From Arthrobacter sp. MYb23 (GTDB taxonomy: Bacteria; Actinomycetota; Actinomycetes; Actinomycetales; Micrococcaceae), in the NCBI RefSeq assembly GCF_002979775.1, contig NZ_PCPR01000001.1:310001-374000 (forward strand): a stretch of 64,000 nucleotides of DNA. Direction: 5' to 3'. The notes beneath the pieces were generated by a model, which saw nothing but the letters and a program-made list of their open reading frames with translations, had not been told where the DNA came from and did not search any database. A program made the translations under genes and the position numbers. This document shows, in pieces, positions 15,150 through 25,906 of the stretch. The first letter of the stretch is position 1. Every line of letters begins with the position of its first letter.

Positions 15150-15357
15150 GCCGCGTCAAGACCTGGCCGGGCTTCATCACTTTGGGGTTTTTAGGAGCCA
15201 ATCCGAGGTGCGGTCGAGTACTAGAACCATCACAGCGGCCAGGCAGCAGCCTCAGGGGCGTGTTCCAAGTCCAGGAAAGATCACGTTCAGATGCAGTCTA
15301 GTGAGCCCCGCGTGCGGGCCACCCGGAGTGGGAGGCCCGCCCATGGTCCTATACACC

Positions 15358-15574
15358 TAGGGAAGTGATAGAGCGTTCCACCCAAGCCCGAGGGAAGTGA
15401 TAGAGCGTCCGACCCAAGCCCGAGGGAAGTGATAGAGCGTCCGACCCAAGCCCTAGGGAAGTGATAGAGGGACCCGCTCAAGCCCTAGGGAAGTGATAGA
15501 GGGACCCGCTCAAGCCCTAGGGAAGTGATAGAGGGACCCGCTCAAGCCCTTGGGATGTGAGAGAGCGTGCGGGG
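15358..15574. repeat. Tandem array of 32-bp units
   Basis: Six full 32-bp units (starts at 15358, 15390, 15422, 15454, 15486, 15518) followed by a degenerate seventh at about 15550. Each contains GGGAAGTGATAGAG and ends in AAGCCC. Two sub-types occur: units 1-3 have GCGTCCGACCC (or a close variant) in the second half, units 4-6 have GGACCCGCTC and are identical to each other, so the array grew by recent copying of neighbours. It lies downstream of the minus-strand E2 gene and continues almost to its stop at 15575. There are no unique spacers. The rest of the gap from 15150 to 15357 holds a GCGGGCC/GGCCCGC hairpin near 15314-15340 and nothing else. Confidence 0.9.
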
Positions 15575-17089
15575 TTACATGTCCGCGAGCGCGCCGCCTG
15601 GGTTTTCGATTGCGTCGGCGACGTACCGAAGGAAGCCGGCCGCCGTTTCGCCGTCGCACACGCGGTGGTCGAAGGCGAGGGTCAGTTCGGTGACTTTGCG
15701 GACGGCCAGCTCACCGTTGACCACCCAGGGCTTGTCAATGATGCGGCCCACGCCCAGCATGGCAACCTCGGGGTAGTTGATAATCGCGGCGGAGCCGTCC
15801 ACACCGAACACGCCGTAGTTGTTCAGCGTGAAAGTGCCGGAGCCCAGTTCCGTGGGGGTCGCCTTTCCTTCACGCGCGACGGCGGTGAGTCGGCGGATCT
15901 CTGCGTCCAGTTCGCGGGCACTCCGCTGGTGCGCATTCCGTACGGACGGGACCACGAGTCCGCGGTCGGTCTGGGCTGCGAAGCCGAGGTTGATGCCGTC
16001 GAAACCGACGATCTCCTGTGAGCCGTCCGAGGCGGTTTCAAAGCGCGTGTTCAGGGCCGGGTACTTTTTTAACCCAGCCGTGACAAAACGAGCGATGAAA
16101 GCCAGCAGACCAGGCGTATCGTGCGGTGCGCGCTTCTTGAGTTCGGCCCGCATTTCCAACAGCGCCGTCGCATCCACGTCCACCCATACCGTGGCTTCGG
16201 GGATCTCCGAGCGGCTGCGGGTCATGTTGGCGGCCACAGCCTTGCGGACCCCGCGAACAGGCGTCCGCGCAGACACAGACAAACCAGTACGGCTGTCAAC
16301 GGCACCCGCATCAGCGGAAGCGGCTACGGGTGCGGCCACCGGAGCGGCAGCAGGCACACGAGAATCAGCAGGAGCAGCAACAGGGGCAGTAATCGCGGCC
16401 TCCACATCGCGCCGCATGATGAGCCCGCTGGAGCCCGAACCCTCAATCGCTTCGAGGGAAACCCCATGGTCACGCGCCATCTTGCGGACAAGCGGCGAGA
16501 TGACAGCACTGAGCTTGCCAGGGATACGCGTCCCCGCCACAGAAGGTTCCATCACCGGCTCAGCAACAGAAGTATCAGAGGCAGAAGCGGCAGGAGCAGC
16601 AACTGCAGAATCAACGACAGAAACACTCGCCTTCCGCGGTCGGGTCCGTCCACCGGTGACTCCCCCGGGCGTACCGTACCCAATGAGCACGTTGCCCGAG
16701 CCTGCCTTTTCCTCGGTCCGGTACGTCTCGGCAGCAGCTTCTACATCGGACGATACGTCGAGGCCCGAGGACACTGGCGAAGGGTCCACAGAACCAGCCG
16801 GAACAGGAGCAGGAGCGGCAGCGGGCGAACCAGCAGAAGAACCCGCGCGAGCGATCGAGATCAGCGGCTTGCCGACGTCGAGCGTTTGACCGGCCTCACC
16901 GTGCAGCTCGGCAACGGTGCCGGCGTAAGGCGAGGGCACCTCAACCATGGACTTGGCGGTCTCAACCTCGGCGATGGGCTGGTCAACCACAATCTCGTCA
17001 CCCACGGCAACGAGCCAGTTCACCAGTTCGGCCTCGGTGAGGCCCTCCCCAAGATCGGGCAGTTTGAAGACCTGCATATCTGAGCTCAT
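15575..17089 (-). CDS. bkdC: Dihydrolipoamide acyltransferase (E2) of 2-oxoacid dehydrogenase
   Basis: 504 residues from ATG 17089. The N-terminal lipoyl domain (about 1-80) has the lysine in VETAKSMVEVPSPYAG. An Ala/Pro-rich linker with many Ala-Pro runs follows, then the E1/E3-binding domain (VISPLVRKMARDHGVSLEAIEGSGSSGLIMRRDV), a second flexible linker, and the catalytic domain ending AFDHRVCDGETAAGFLRYV with the active-site His and Asp. It forms the core of the complex and passes the acyl group from lipoate to CoA. Third gene of an E1alpha-E1beta-E2 operon with 2 nt between E1beta and E2. The branched-chain assignment is inferred from the gene order and the Lrp regulator; a pyruvate-type complex is the alternative. 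Confidence 0.9.
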   Translation of the reverse strand: MSSDMQVFKLPDLGEGLTEAELVNWLVAVGDEIVVDQPIAEVETAKSMVEVPSPYAGTVAELHGEAGQTLDVGKPLISIARAGSSAGSPAAAPAPVPAGSVDPSPVSSGLDVSSDVEAAAETYRTEEKAGSGNVLIGYGTPGGVTGGRTRPRKASVSVVDSAVAAPAASASDTSVAEPVMEPSVAGTRIPGKLSAVISPLVRKMARDHGVSLEAIEGSGSSGLIMRRDVEAAITAPVAAPADSRVPAAAPVAAPVAASADAGAVDSRTGLSVSARTPVRGVRKAVAANMTRSRSEIPEATVWVDVDATALLEMRAELKKRAPHDTPGLLAFIARFVTAGLKKYPALNTRFETASDGSQEIVGFDGINLGFAAQTDRGLVVPSVRNAHQRSARELDAEIRRLTAVAREGKATPTELGSGTFTLNNYGVFGVDGSAAIINYPEVAMLGVGRIIDKPWVVNGELAVRKVTELTLAFDHRVCDGETAAGFLRYVADAIENPGGALADM

Positions 17090-17091
17090 GG

Positions 17092-18189
17092 TCAGTCCTC
17101 CCATTGAAGGTCGTCGACGGCGTCGAGGATACGGTCGACGCTTGGCAGGTAGTAGTGCTCCAGCTTGGGAGACGGGAAGGGGACATCGAAGCCGGTCACG
17201 CGGAGTATCGGTGCGGCGAGGTAGTGGAACGCGCGTTCCTGGACGCGGGCCACGATCTCGGAGGATACGGAGGCGAATCCGTGGGCTTCGGCGATCACGA
17301 CGGCGCGTCCCGTCTTGCGTACGGACGCGCAGACGGTTTCGTCGTCGAAGGGGACGAGGGTTCGGACGTCGATGACTTCCAGGGAGCGGCCTTCTTCGGC
17401 GGCGGCTGCTGCAGCGGCGAGCGCGGTGGGAACGGACGGGCCGTAGGCGATGAGCGTCGCGTCTGTGCCGGGACGGGCAACAGCTGCGCGGCCCTCGGTG
17501 GAGGTGCCGGCGTCGTGCTCTACTCGGAGGGCACCCAGGTCCACTTGGTCCTTGGACCAGTAGAGCTTCTTGGGTTCCATGAACATGACGGGGTCATCGG
17601 AGCCGATTGCTTCGCGGAGCATGCGGTAGCCGTCGGCCACGGTGGCCGGGGTGTAGACCTTCAGGCCGGCGGTGTGGGCGTAGTAGGACTCGGAGGAGTC
17701 GCAGTGGTGCTCCACTCCCCCGATTCCGCCGGCGTAGGGAACGCGGATGACCATGGGCATTTTGAGTTTGCCCTTGGTGCGGTTGTGCATTTTGGCTACG
17801 TGGCTGACGATCTGTTCGAAGGCCGGGTAGGCGAAGGCGTCGAACTGCATTTCGATCACGGGGCGCATGCCGTTGATGGCCATACCCACGGCCATGCCGA
17901 CGATGCCGGATTCGGCCAGGGGGGTGTCGAAGCAGCGTTGTTCGCCGAATTCGGCCATGAGGCCGTCGGTGATGCGGAAGACGCCGCCCAGCATTCCCAC
18001 GTCTTCGCCGAAGACCAGGACGGACGGGTCGGCGCGCATGGCGTCGGCCATGGCGGTGTTGAGCGCCTTGGCCATGGTGAGGCTTTGCGGGCCGGTGGCT
18101 TCGGCAGTGGCCGCGGCGGAAGCGGCGGCGCTGGCGGTGGCCGCACTGACGTTACCGTTGGCGCTGGTGCCTGCAGTGGTGACGGTCAT
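17092..18189 (-). CDS. bkdB: 2-oxoacid dehydrogenase E1 component, beta subunit
   Basis: 365 residues. After an Ala-rich N-terminus the beta-subunit pattern is complete: LTMAKALNTAMADAMRADPSVLVFGEDVGMLGGVFRIT, DTPLAESGIVGMAVGMAINGMRPVIEMQFDAFAYPAFEQIVSHVAKM, and MVIRVPYAGGIGGVEHHCDSSE, plus the C-terminal transketolase domain with VIDVRTLVPFDDETVCASVRKTGRAVVIAEA. With the alpha subunit it makes the thiamine-diphosphate decarboxylase. The start overlaps the E1 alpha stop by ATGA. A long open frame on the other strand (17104-18498) is a GC-skew shadow. Confidence 0.93.
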   Translation of the reverse strand: MTVTTAGTSANGNVSAATASAAASAAATAEATGPQSLTMAKALNTAMADAMRADPSVLVFGEDVGMLGGVFRITDGLMAEFGEQRCFDTPLAESGIVGMAVGMAINGMRPVIEMQFDAFAYPAFEQIVSHVAKMHNRTKGKLKMPMVIRVPYAGGIGGVEHHCDSSESYYAHTAGLKVYTPATVADGYRMLREAIGSDDPVMFMEPKKLYWSKDQVDLGALRVEHDAGTSTEGRAAVARPGTDATLIAYGPSVPTALAAAAAAAEEGRSLEVIDVRTLVPFDDETVCASVRKTGRAVVIAEAHGFASVSSEIVARVQERAFHYLAAPILRVTGFDVPFPSPKLEHYYLPSVDRILDAVDDLQWED

Positions 18190-19409
18190 TTTGCGCTCTC
18201 CGTTCCGGAGTTGTCGGTGTCGCCGCTTGAAGCGCGAGCGAGTTCGCTGGCCAGCAGCTCGGACTGTTCTTTCAGCTGCGGCGTTTGCTTGGCGAAGACG
18301 TACTTGAAGAGGTCCAGCGGCTGGACGGGGACGTCCTCGCCCAGGCCTTCACGGAGCTGGGTAGCCACGGCTTCAGCATGCGAGGCGATGCGCTCCGAAG
18401 CGGCGGCGTCCAGCAGCCCCTTGTCAGTGAGATACGACTTCATGCGTGCCAGCGGATCCTTGGCCTGCCATTCGGCAACTTCGCTGTCCGGGCGGTAGCG
18501 GGTGGCGTCGTCGGCGTTGGTGTGCGCCTGCATGCGGTAGGTGTGGGCTTCGATCAGCAGCGGACCGGATCCATCGCGGGCCAGCTTCACGGCCCGGTCC
18601 ATCACGGCGAGCAGCGCCACGAGGTCGTTGCCGTCAACGCGCTCACCGGCCATGCCGTAGCCAACAGCCTTGTGGGCCAGCGACGGTGCCACGGACTGGT
18701 GGCTGAGCGGTACGGAGATGGCGTACTTGTTGTTCTGCACGAAGAAGATGACGGGCAGGTGGAAGACGGCGGCGAAGTTCAATGCCTCGTGGAAGTCGCC
18801 TTCGCTGGTGGCGCCGTCGCCACACATGGCCATTACTACGGTGTTTTCACCGCGCAGCTTGGCAGCGTGGGCAACGCCCACAGCGTGCAGCAGCTGGGTG
18901 GTGAGCGGGGTGCACTGAATGCCGACGTTGTGCTCTGTGGGGTCGTACCCGCCGTGCCAGTCGCCGCGGAAGATGGTCATCACCTCAACGGGGTCCACCC
19001 CGCGGGTCATGACGGCGACGGCGTCACGGTAGGTGGGGAACAGCCAGTCGCCTTCGCTCAGGCACATGGCAGCTGCAACCTGGCAGGCCTCCTGGCCGTG
19101 GCTTGAGGGGTAGACGGCCATGCGGCCCTGCCGGACCAGCGCAGAGTTCTGATCGTTGACGCGACGTCCGACGACGAGCTGCTCGTACGCGGCCATCAGT
19201 TCAGAGTCGCCGGGTGTGGGGTATTCGTGGCCGGGTTCGGTGCCTTGCTCGTCATGGGAGCGGAGGGTGCCGTCCGGGTTCACCATTTGGATCTGGTGCC
19301 GGGCGGGAAGCATGTAGTCCTCAACGCTGATGCCGAATTTCGTCCGAACGTCAGCAGCCTGGTCCTCTACAGCCGTTTCCGGCGCAGAGTGATCTGCGTG
19401 GATCGTCAT
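18186..19409 (-). CDS. bkdA: 2-oxoacid dehydrogenase E1 component, alpha subunit
   Basis: 407 residues. The thiamine-diphosphate motif runs from GDGATSEGDFHEALNFAAVF to VQNNKYAIS; the substrate-channel part RQGRMAVYPSSHGQEACQVAAAMCL and the HTYRMQAHTNADDATRYR loop with regulatory-type position are present. It decarboxylates a 2-oxoacid and hands the acyl group to lipoate. Length and the HTNADDATRYR sequence fit the branched-chain or broad E1 of actinobacteria. First gene of the operon, divergent from an Lrp-type regulator 172 bp away, which is the expected control for branched-chain keto acid breakdown. Confidence 0.93.
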   Translation of the reverse strand: MTIHADHSAPETAVEDQAADVRTKFGISVEDYMLPARHQIQMVNPDGTLRSHDEQGTEPGHEYPTPGDSELMAAYEQLVVGRRVNDQNSALVRQGRMAVYPSSHGQEACQVAAAMCLSEGDWLFPTYRDAVAVMTRGVDPVEVMTIFRGDWHGGYDPTEHNVGIQCTPLTTQLLHAVGVAHAAKLRGENTVVMAMCGDGATSEGDFHEALNFAAVFHLPVIFFVQNNKYAISVPLSHQSVAPSLAHKAVGYGMAGERVDGNDLVALLAVMDRAVKLARDGSGPLLIEAHTYRMQAHTNADDATRYRPDSEVAEWQAKDPLARMKSYLTDKGLLDAAASERIASHAEAVATQLREGLGEDVPVQPLDLFKYVFAKQTPQLKEQSELLASELARASSGDTDNSGTESAK

Positions 19410-19525
19410 TGGTCCGTCCTTCTCTAGCCACTATGTGCTTCCAGTATGTTCCCCGGGTCTGTTTCGTATCCAGCTTTCGGCAAAATCATGGAAGCCATTG
19501 CCTAAACTGGGTATCCTGAAAGACA

Positions 19526-19535
19526 AATTGCAATT
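19526..19535. promoter_or_regulatory. Likely Lrp-type binding site between bkdA and its regulator
   Basis: AATTGCAATT is a short perfect palindrome in an AT-rich patch (19520-19540) within an otherwise GC-rich divergent promoter region. Lrp/AsnC dimers prefer such sites. It lies 46 nt before the regulator start and about 115 nt before bkdA. Confidence 0.45.
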
Positions 19536-19580
19536 GTGAGCTGGGTTACGTGCCTGTGCTGTAGACGAATTGGAGAGCCA

Positions 19581-20045
19581 GTGAGCGAGGCCGAGGCGGA
19601 GCAGACCGCCGTACCGCTGGACGGTGTGGACCGGGACATCATCCGCGAGCTGACCACTGATGGGCGCATGTCCATTACGCAGGTGGCGGAGAACGTCCAC
19701 ATCAGCCGCGCCCATGCCTACTCCCGGATCGCCCGACTCACGGGTGAGGGCGTGCTGACCAAGTTCACGGCTCTGGTGGATCCCATCAAGGCGGGGCTGC
19801 GGTCCTCGGCGTACGTGACGTTGAAGGTTCAGCAGCACTCGTGGCGTGAGTTGAAGGAACAGCTGCGGGCCATCCCGGAGATCCACCACATTGCCTTGGT
19901 GGGCGGCGACTTCGACGTGATCCTCCTGGTTCGCGCCACAGACAACATCCACCTCCGCCGCGTGATCTTCGATCAACTGCAATCCATGGACGGCATCCTG
20001 GACACGCAAACCTTCCTGGTGTTCGAGGACGTAGATACCCGGTGA
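19581..20045 (+). CDS. Lrp/AsnC-family regulator
   Basis: 154 residues from GTG 19581, with GGAG 7 nt upstream. DNA-binding part: LDGVDRDIIRELTTDGRMSITQVAENVHISRAHAYSRIARLTGEGVLTKFTALVDP. The C-terminal RAM domain follows: AYVTLKVQQHSWRELKEQLRAIPEIHHIALVGGDFDVILLVRATD, where amino acids usually bind. Divergent from the E1alpha-E1beta-E2 operon, so it most likely controls branched-chain keto acid oxidation (a BkdR-type role). The last codons overlap the next gene by GTGA. Confidence 0.9.
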   Translation: MSEAEAEQTAVPLDGVDRDIIRELTTDGRMSITQVAENVHISRAHAYSRIARLTGEGVLTKFTALVDPIKAGLRSSAYVTLKVQQHSWRELKEQLRAIPEIHHIALVGGDFDVILLVRATDNIHLRRVIFDQLQSMDGILDTQTFLVFEDVDTR

Positions 20046-20590
20046 CGTTCCAACGAAAGCTCGCCTGGACGCTGGTGGCCAGCGTCCTGGCGGGTGTGTT
20101 GTGGCTGATTGCTGCCTTCCAGCTCTTTCACAACCCGCCTCACGCCAATCCCCAGCGGACCGACGCCATTGTGGTCCTGGGCGGCATGAGCAGTGAGCGC
20201 CTCCCGATGGGCCTCGCCTTGCGGGAGCAGTTGGGCATCAAGGACCTGGTGGTTATCACCACGGGGCTGCCCGCCAACGCCGGTTCGGACGAGTTTTGTG
20301 AAGCGCACGACGGCGACCCTCACCTTGATTGCTTCCGCCCGGATCCGCTGAACACCAGAGGCGAGGCGTTGCGGTTGCGGGATCTTGCCGCGGAACGAAG
20401 TTGGACCTCGGTGACCGTGGTGACGTCCGACTATCACCTCCAGCGGGCCGGCACCCTCATGAAGCAGTGCATCGCAGCTGACGTGCACATGGTGGGCACC
20501 AAACCGGAGCTCTCCCCCGCTGGCTGGCTTTGGCGGTTCGTGGTGGAAACCGGCGGCCTGTTTGATGTGTGGTTGCGGCCCGAATGCTAA
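20042..20590 (+). CDS. YdcF/SanA-like DUF218 protein
   Basis: 182 residues from GTG 20042. A signal-anchor helix (LAWTLVASVLAGVLWLIAAF) is followed by an exported DUF218 domain: DAIVVLGGMSSERLPMGLALREQLG, VVITTG, RTRGEALRLRDLA-type segment (NTRGEALRLRDLAAERSW) and TVVTSDYHLQRAGTLMKQC. Members act at the cell envelope and are linked to polyprenyl-carrier recycling, vancomycin sensitivity or membrane integrity, but no reaction is proven for this type. It overlaps the Lrp gene by 4 nt and precedes wecB; it may belong with the envelope genes that follow. Confidence 0.82.
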   Translation: MTFQRKLAWTLVASVLAGVLWLIAAFQLFHNPPHANPQRTDAIVVLGGMSSERLPMGLALREQLGIKDLVVITTGLPANAGSDEFCEAHDGDPHLDCFRPDPLNTRGEALRLRDLAAERSWTSVTVVTSDYHLQRAGTLMKQCIAADVHMVGTKPELSPAGWLWRFVVETGGLFDVWLRPEC

Positions 20591-20677
20591 GTGTTCTGCG
20601 CACTTTTGTTGGCTTTTGAACGGCTAGGATTGCTCTAGTTTCGAGTGCCTTTTAGGGCCGGTCATTTGGGGGAAAAC

Positions 20678-21832
20678 GTGCACACCATCATGCCTATTTT
20701 TGGGACCCGCCCGGAAGCCATCAAAATGGCCCCCATTGTGCGGGCGTTGATGGAGTCGGACCTCTTCGAGTGCGTGGTTACTGTCACCGGGCAGCACCGG
20801 GAAATGCTGGACCAGGTCAACGAGCTGTTCGGCATTACTCCGGACCACGATCTCAACATTCTCCAGCCCGGGCAGTCCCTCACGGACATCATGACCCGCA
20901 CCATGAGCGGGCTGGACAAGTTGTTCGCTGGTTCCAAGCCGGATGCGGTGATCGTCCAGGGCGACACCACTACTTCCACTGCCGGCGCTATCGCCGCTTT
21001 CTATCACGGCATTCCCGTGATCCACGTTGAAGCCGGCCTCCGCAGCGGCAACCTGCTCTCACCGTTCCCGGAAGAGGCTAACCGCAAGATCACCAGCCAG
21101 ATCGCGTCCCTGCACTTGGCGCCGACCAGCACAAGCCGGGCGAACCTGCTGGCCGAGGGGGTGGCCGTCGAGAACATCGTGGTGACCGGCAACTCGGTGA
21201 TCGATGCGTTGCTGACCACTGTGGATAAGCAGGTCCCGTTCTCCGATCCCCAGCTTGAATCCCTCGCTGCCAGTGGTCGCCGCATTCTTCTGGTGACCAC
21301 GCACCGCCGCGAGAACCAGGGCGACGCCATGCGCGGAGTCGGACGGGCCCTCGCCCGCATCGCCGACGCCGAGCCGGACCTGGTCATTGTCCTTCCAGCC
21401 CACAAGAACCCCGTGGTCCGCGAAGCTGTCCTTCCTTCTTTGGAGGGCAAGCCGAACGTTATCGTCACTGAGCCACTGGCCTATGGCGAGTTCACCCGCA
21501 TGCTCTCCCTGGCCCACATCGTCCTCACCGACTCCGGTGGAGTCCAAGAAGAAGCACCCAGCTTGGGCAAACCCGTGCTGGTAATGCGCGACAACACCGA
21601 ACGTCCCGAAGCCGTGGAAGCCGGCACCGTTGCGTTGATCGGCACGGACGAGGAGCGGATCGTGGCCGAGGTGAGCAGGCTGCTTCACGATGCTGAGCAC
21701 TTCGAGGCCATGGCGAATGCCGTGAACCCCTACGGAGATGGGTTGGCGTCGGAGCGCACCATCGCCGCTATCGCCGAGCTGCTGGGTGTGGGGCGCCGGG
21801 CGGAGGAGTTCGGGATGGAGACCGTTGGGTAG
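20678..21832 (+). CDS. wecB: UDP-N-acetylglucosamine 2-epimerase (non-hydrolysing)
   Basis: 384 residues from GTG 20678, with GGGGGA 5 nt upstream. The family signatures are all there: IFGTRPEAIKMAPIV, TGQHREMLDQ, VIVQGDTTTSTAGA, HVEAGLRSGN, FPEEANRKITSQIA, TTHRRENQG, and LTDSGGVQEEAPSLGKPVLVMRDNTERPE. It interconverts UDP-GlcNAc and UDP-ManNAc, supplying ManNAc for cell-wall teichoic-acid-like or exopolysaccharide linkage units. It opens the polysaccharide region, though about 1.4 kb from rmlB with rmlA in the other direction. Confidence 0.95.
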   Translation: MHTIMPIFGTRPEAIKMAPIVRALMESDLFECVVTVTGQHREMLDQVNELFGITPDHDLNILQPGQSLTDIMTRTMSGLDKLFAGSKPDAVIVQGDTTTSTAGAIAAFYHGIPVIHVEAGLRSGNLLSPFPEEANRKITSQIASLHLAPTSTSRANLLAEGVAVENIVVTGNSVIDALLTTVDKQVPFSDPQLESLAASGRRILLVTTHRRENQGDAMRGVGRALARIADAEPDLVIVLPAHKNPVVREAVLPSLEGKPNVIVTEPLAYGEFTRMLSLAHIVLTDSGGVQEEAPSLGKPVLVMRDNTERPEAVEAGTVALIGTDEERIVAEVSRLLHDAEHFEAMANAVNPYGDGLASERTIAAIAELLGVGRRAEEFGMETVG

Positions 21833-21918
21833 CGGCACAGCACGCGGATGAATGCGTGGATCCGGGGCGATTCTCCAGCGCGGCCACAACCCTGGGCATG
21901 CCGACTCAACTGTGTGGA

Positions 21919-22110
21919 TCAGTAGATGTGGTGGTTGCGCTTTCCCGAGGGAAAAATTGCACGTAATGCTTCGTCAAAGGCAATCACGGGGAGCAATACC
22001 AATGCTGTCGTGATTGATAGCGTTAGCCAGCCGGCGTCTTGGAGTGACTCAACAGCCCTGCGACCCGCTTGCTCCGGAGGCTCGCCGCCGGTATCTAAAA
22101 GGGTGATCAT
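21919..22110 (-). CDS. Possible small single-span membrane protein
   Basis: 63 codons, ATG 22110. Residues 28-50 (WLTLSITTALVLLPVIAFDEAL) would form one membrane helix, with a polar head and a basic tail (FPSGKRNHHIY). AAGGA directly abuts the start, too close for good initiation. It is the only gene-like item in the 472-bp gap between wecB and rmlA. No family recognised. Confidence 0.3.
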   Translation of the reverse strand: MITLLDTGGEPPEQAGRRAVESLQDAGWLTLSITTALVLLPVIAFDEALRAIFPSGKRNHHIY

Positions 22111-22140
22111 TCCTTGAGACTAGAGAAGTCTAGGCACCGA

Positions 22141-22170
22141 GCACACGAGTAGTTAGTACTTGTGTTTTTT
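22141..22170. repeat. Dispersed repeat, GAGTAGT type (copy 1)
   Basis: CACGAGTAGT then TAGTACTTGT, followed by a T-run, in the wecB-rmlA gap. A second copy with the same CACGAGTAGT core and a TACTCGT partner is at 58952-58981. The core is a small inverted repeat (AGTA/TACT). The flanking 130 bp up to rmlA hold nothing else recognisable. Confidence 0.4.
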
Positions 22171-22304
22171 TGACCCACTACTTGGTCTCAGCTACGAAGT
22201 ACTCGGCAATTCAGCATGGAACGGGCCCTCCCGAAGCATTCAACTCAAAGAACCCGGGCTTCGCACGACTTTGAAAAGCAGACTAGGGGGCGCGAAAAGG
22301 CCAC

Positions 22305-24255
<1,951 letters not shown>

Positions 24256-24256
24256 T

Positions 24257-25663
24257 ATGTCGATCGAGTTCTCGAAGCCGTTGAGCGCAACAGAAACATC
24301 TATTCCCGGAGTGGTGCTCTTTGACCTGCCCGTCCACGGTGACAACCGTGGATGGTTCAAAGAGAATTGGCAGCGCGAAAAGATGCTGGCGCTTACCCTC
24401 CCGGACTTCAAGCCTGTCCAGAACAACGTTTCTTTCAACGAAAAAGCCGGAACAACCCGCGGAATCCATGCGGAGCCGTGGGACAAGTTCATCTCGGTTG
24501 CCACAGGCAGGATCTTCGGCGCTTGGGTCGACCTCAGGCAGGGACCCACGTTTGGAAACGTATTTACCGCCACTTTGGATGCAAGCCAAGCTATCTTCAT
24601 ACCCCGAGGTGTCGGCAACGCTTTCCAGACTCTCGAAGACAACACCGCCTACACCTACTTGGTAAATGATCACTGGAGTGCAGATGCCCAAGGGCAATAT
24701 ACATTCCTGAACCTGGCAGACGAGACCGCCGCTATTCAGTGGCCTATCCCTCTCTCCCAGGCCGAGCTCTCCGACAAAGACAAAGCTCACCCGCGTCTCT
24801 CACAGGTCAGTCCAATGCCACCACGCATGACCTTGGTCTTGGGCGCCAACGGACAACTCGGGAAAGCACTTCGCGAAGCGTACAAAGATGACCCGTTTGT
24901 GGAGTTTGCCGGCCGGGAAGAGTTTGACCTCACCGCGGACGAAGCATTCGATTCACGAAATTGGAAGAACTACGACACCGTCATCAACGCAGCCGCATAC
25001 ACGGCAGTCGATACAGCGGAATCCCCTGACGGCCGCAAGGCAGCCTGGCAGACGAACGTTTCCGGCGTGGCACGGCTGGCTCGCCTCGCCGTTAAACACG
25101 ACCTAACGCTGGTGCATGTCTCGTCCGACTACGTCTTCGACGGGACAGCAGAGTTGCATACGGAGGACGAAGAGTTTTCTCCGCTCGGGGTCTATGGGCA
25201 GACAAAGGCTGCGGGTGATGCCATTGTCAGCGTCGTTCCCAAGCACTACATCGTTCGCGCAAGCTGGGTGATCGGCGAAGGCAACAACTTCGTTCGGACC
25301 ATGGCCAAACTCGCAGCCGCAGGAGTCAAACCTGCCGTAGTGAATGACCAGACCGGACGACTCACCTTCGCAGTGGACATTGCTGAATCCATTCGGCATC
25401 TGCTCGACTCGGGAGCTGAATACGGTACGTATAACCTGAGTAGCGAAGGCAGTACACAGTCTTGGGCAGAGATCGCCGCCGACGTCTTTGAGATCGCCGG
25501 AGCATCACGTGAAGACGTGAGCGGTGTAAGCACAGCGGAGTATTTCAGGGACAAGGATGCTGCACCCCGCCCACTCCAGAGCACCTTGGATCTCAGAAAG
25601 ATTACTGCTGCCGGATTCATTCCGCCCCATGCCGCAGACCGCCTCACGGCGTCTCTGCAGTAA
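24257..25663 (+). CDS. rmlCD: Bifunctional dTDP-4-dehydrorhamnose 3,5-epimerase/reductase
   Basis: 468 residues in one unbroken frame from ATG 24257. Residues about 1-185 form an RmlC-type cupin: VVLFDLPVHGDNRGWFKENW, NNVSFNEKAGTTRGIHAEPWDKFISV with the catalytic His, and FIPRGVGNAFQTLEDNTAYTYLVND. Residues about 190-468 are RmlD: MTLVLGANGQLGKALREAY (NADP site), VINAAAYTAVDTAES, VHVSSDYVFDG, GVYGQTKAAGD with the active Tyr and Lys. The two enzymes finish dTDP-L-rhamnose. In most bacteria they are separate genes; fusion is known from actinobacteria related to Arthrobacter. The TRGIHAEPWDK sequence differs from the usual RGLHFQ of stand-alone RmlC. Confidence 0.95.
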   Translation: MSIEFSKPLSATETSIPGVVLFDLPVHGDNRGWFKENWQREKMLALTLPDFKPVQNNVSFNEKAGTTRGIHAEPWDKFISVATGRIFGAWVDLRQGPTFGNVFTATLDASQAIFIPRGVGNAFQTLEDNTAYTYLVNDHWSADAQGQYTFLNLADETAAIQWPIPLSQAELSDKDKAHPRLSQVSPMPPRMTLVLGANGQLGKALREAYKDDPFVEFAGREEFDLTADEAFDSRNWKNYDTVINAAAYTAVDTAESPDGRKAAWQTNVSGVARLARLAVKHDLTLVHVSSDYVFDGTAELHTEDEEFSPLGVYGQTKAAGDAIVSVVPKHYIVRASWVIGEGNNFVRTMAKLAAAGVKPAVVNDQTGRLTFAVDIAESIRHLLDSGAEYGTYNLSSEGSTQSWAEIAADVFEIAGASREDVSGVSTAEYFRDKDAAPRPLQSTLDLRKITAAGFIPPHAADRLTASLQ

Positions 25664-25906
25664 ACGTCGTGACGCCCTGGGCAGGCTTAGTGACGACTTT
25701 TACCAGATCTTAACTTGCTCGTAACATCACTTTCTGTGGGCTGGCTTCTGGTCTTATACCCTGATTTTTGAATGACGAAATGCGTCACCCTGACAAGTAA
25801 AGACCCAACGCATGAGACGGGTACAATTGCCCTGAGGCGCAGTCCCACTGACTCATGCGGACGCTGCTCGAGCGCCTTCAGCTTAACAACACAGGGGGAT
25901 TCCGGT

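Noticed and set aside
15358-15574. CRISPR array
   Set aside because: Units follow each other with no unique spacers and there are no cas genes. It is a plain tandem repeat.
15819-16889. 356-codon plus-strand frame opposite the E2 gene
   Set aside because: Low-complexity Ala/Thr/Ser shadow of the Ala/Pro-rich linkers and codon skew of the E2 gene; no ribosome site or domain.
17104-18498. 464-codon plus-strand frame opposite E1 beta and E1 alpha
   Set aside because: Gly/Val/His-rich shadow of two clearly conserved genes on the minus strand.
25772-25906. Upstream ATG start for the tyrosine kinase gene
   Set aside because: The added 45 residues do not look like a Wzz N-terminus, while TTG 25907 has a strong GGGGGA site at good spacing.
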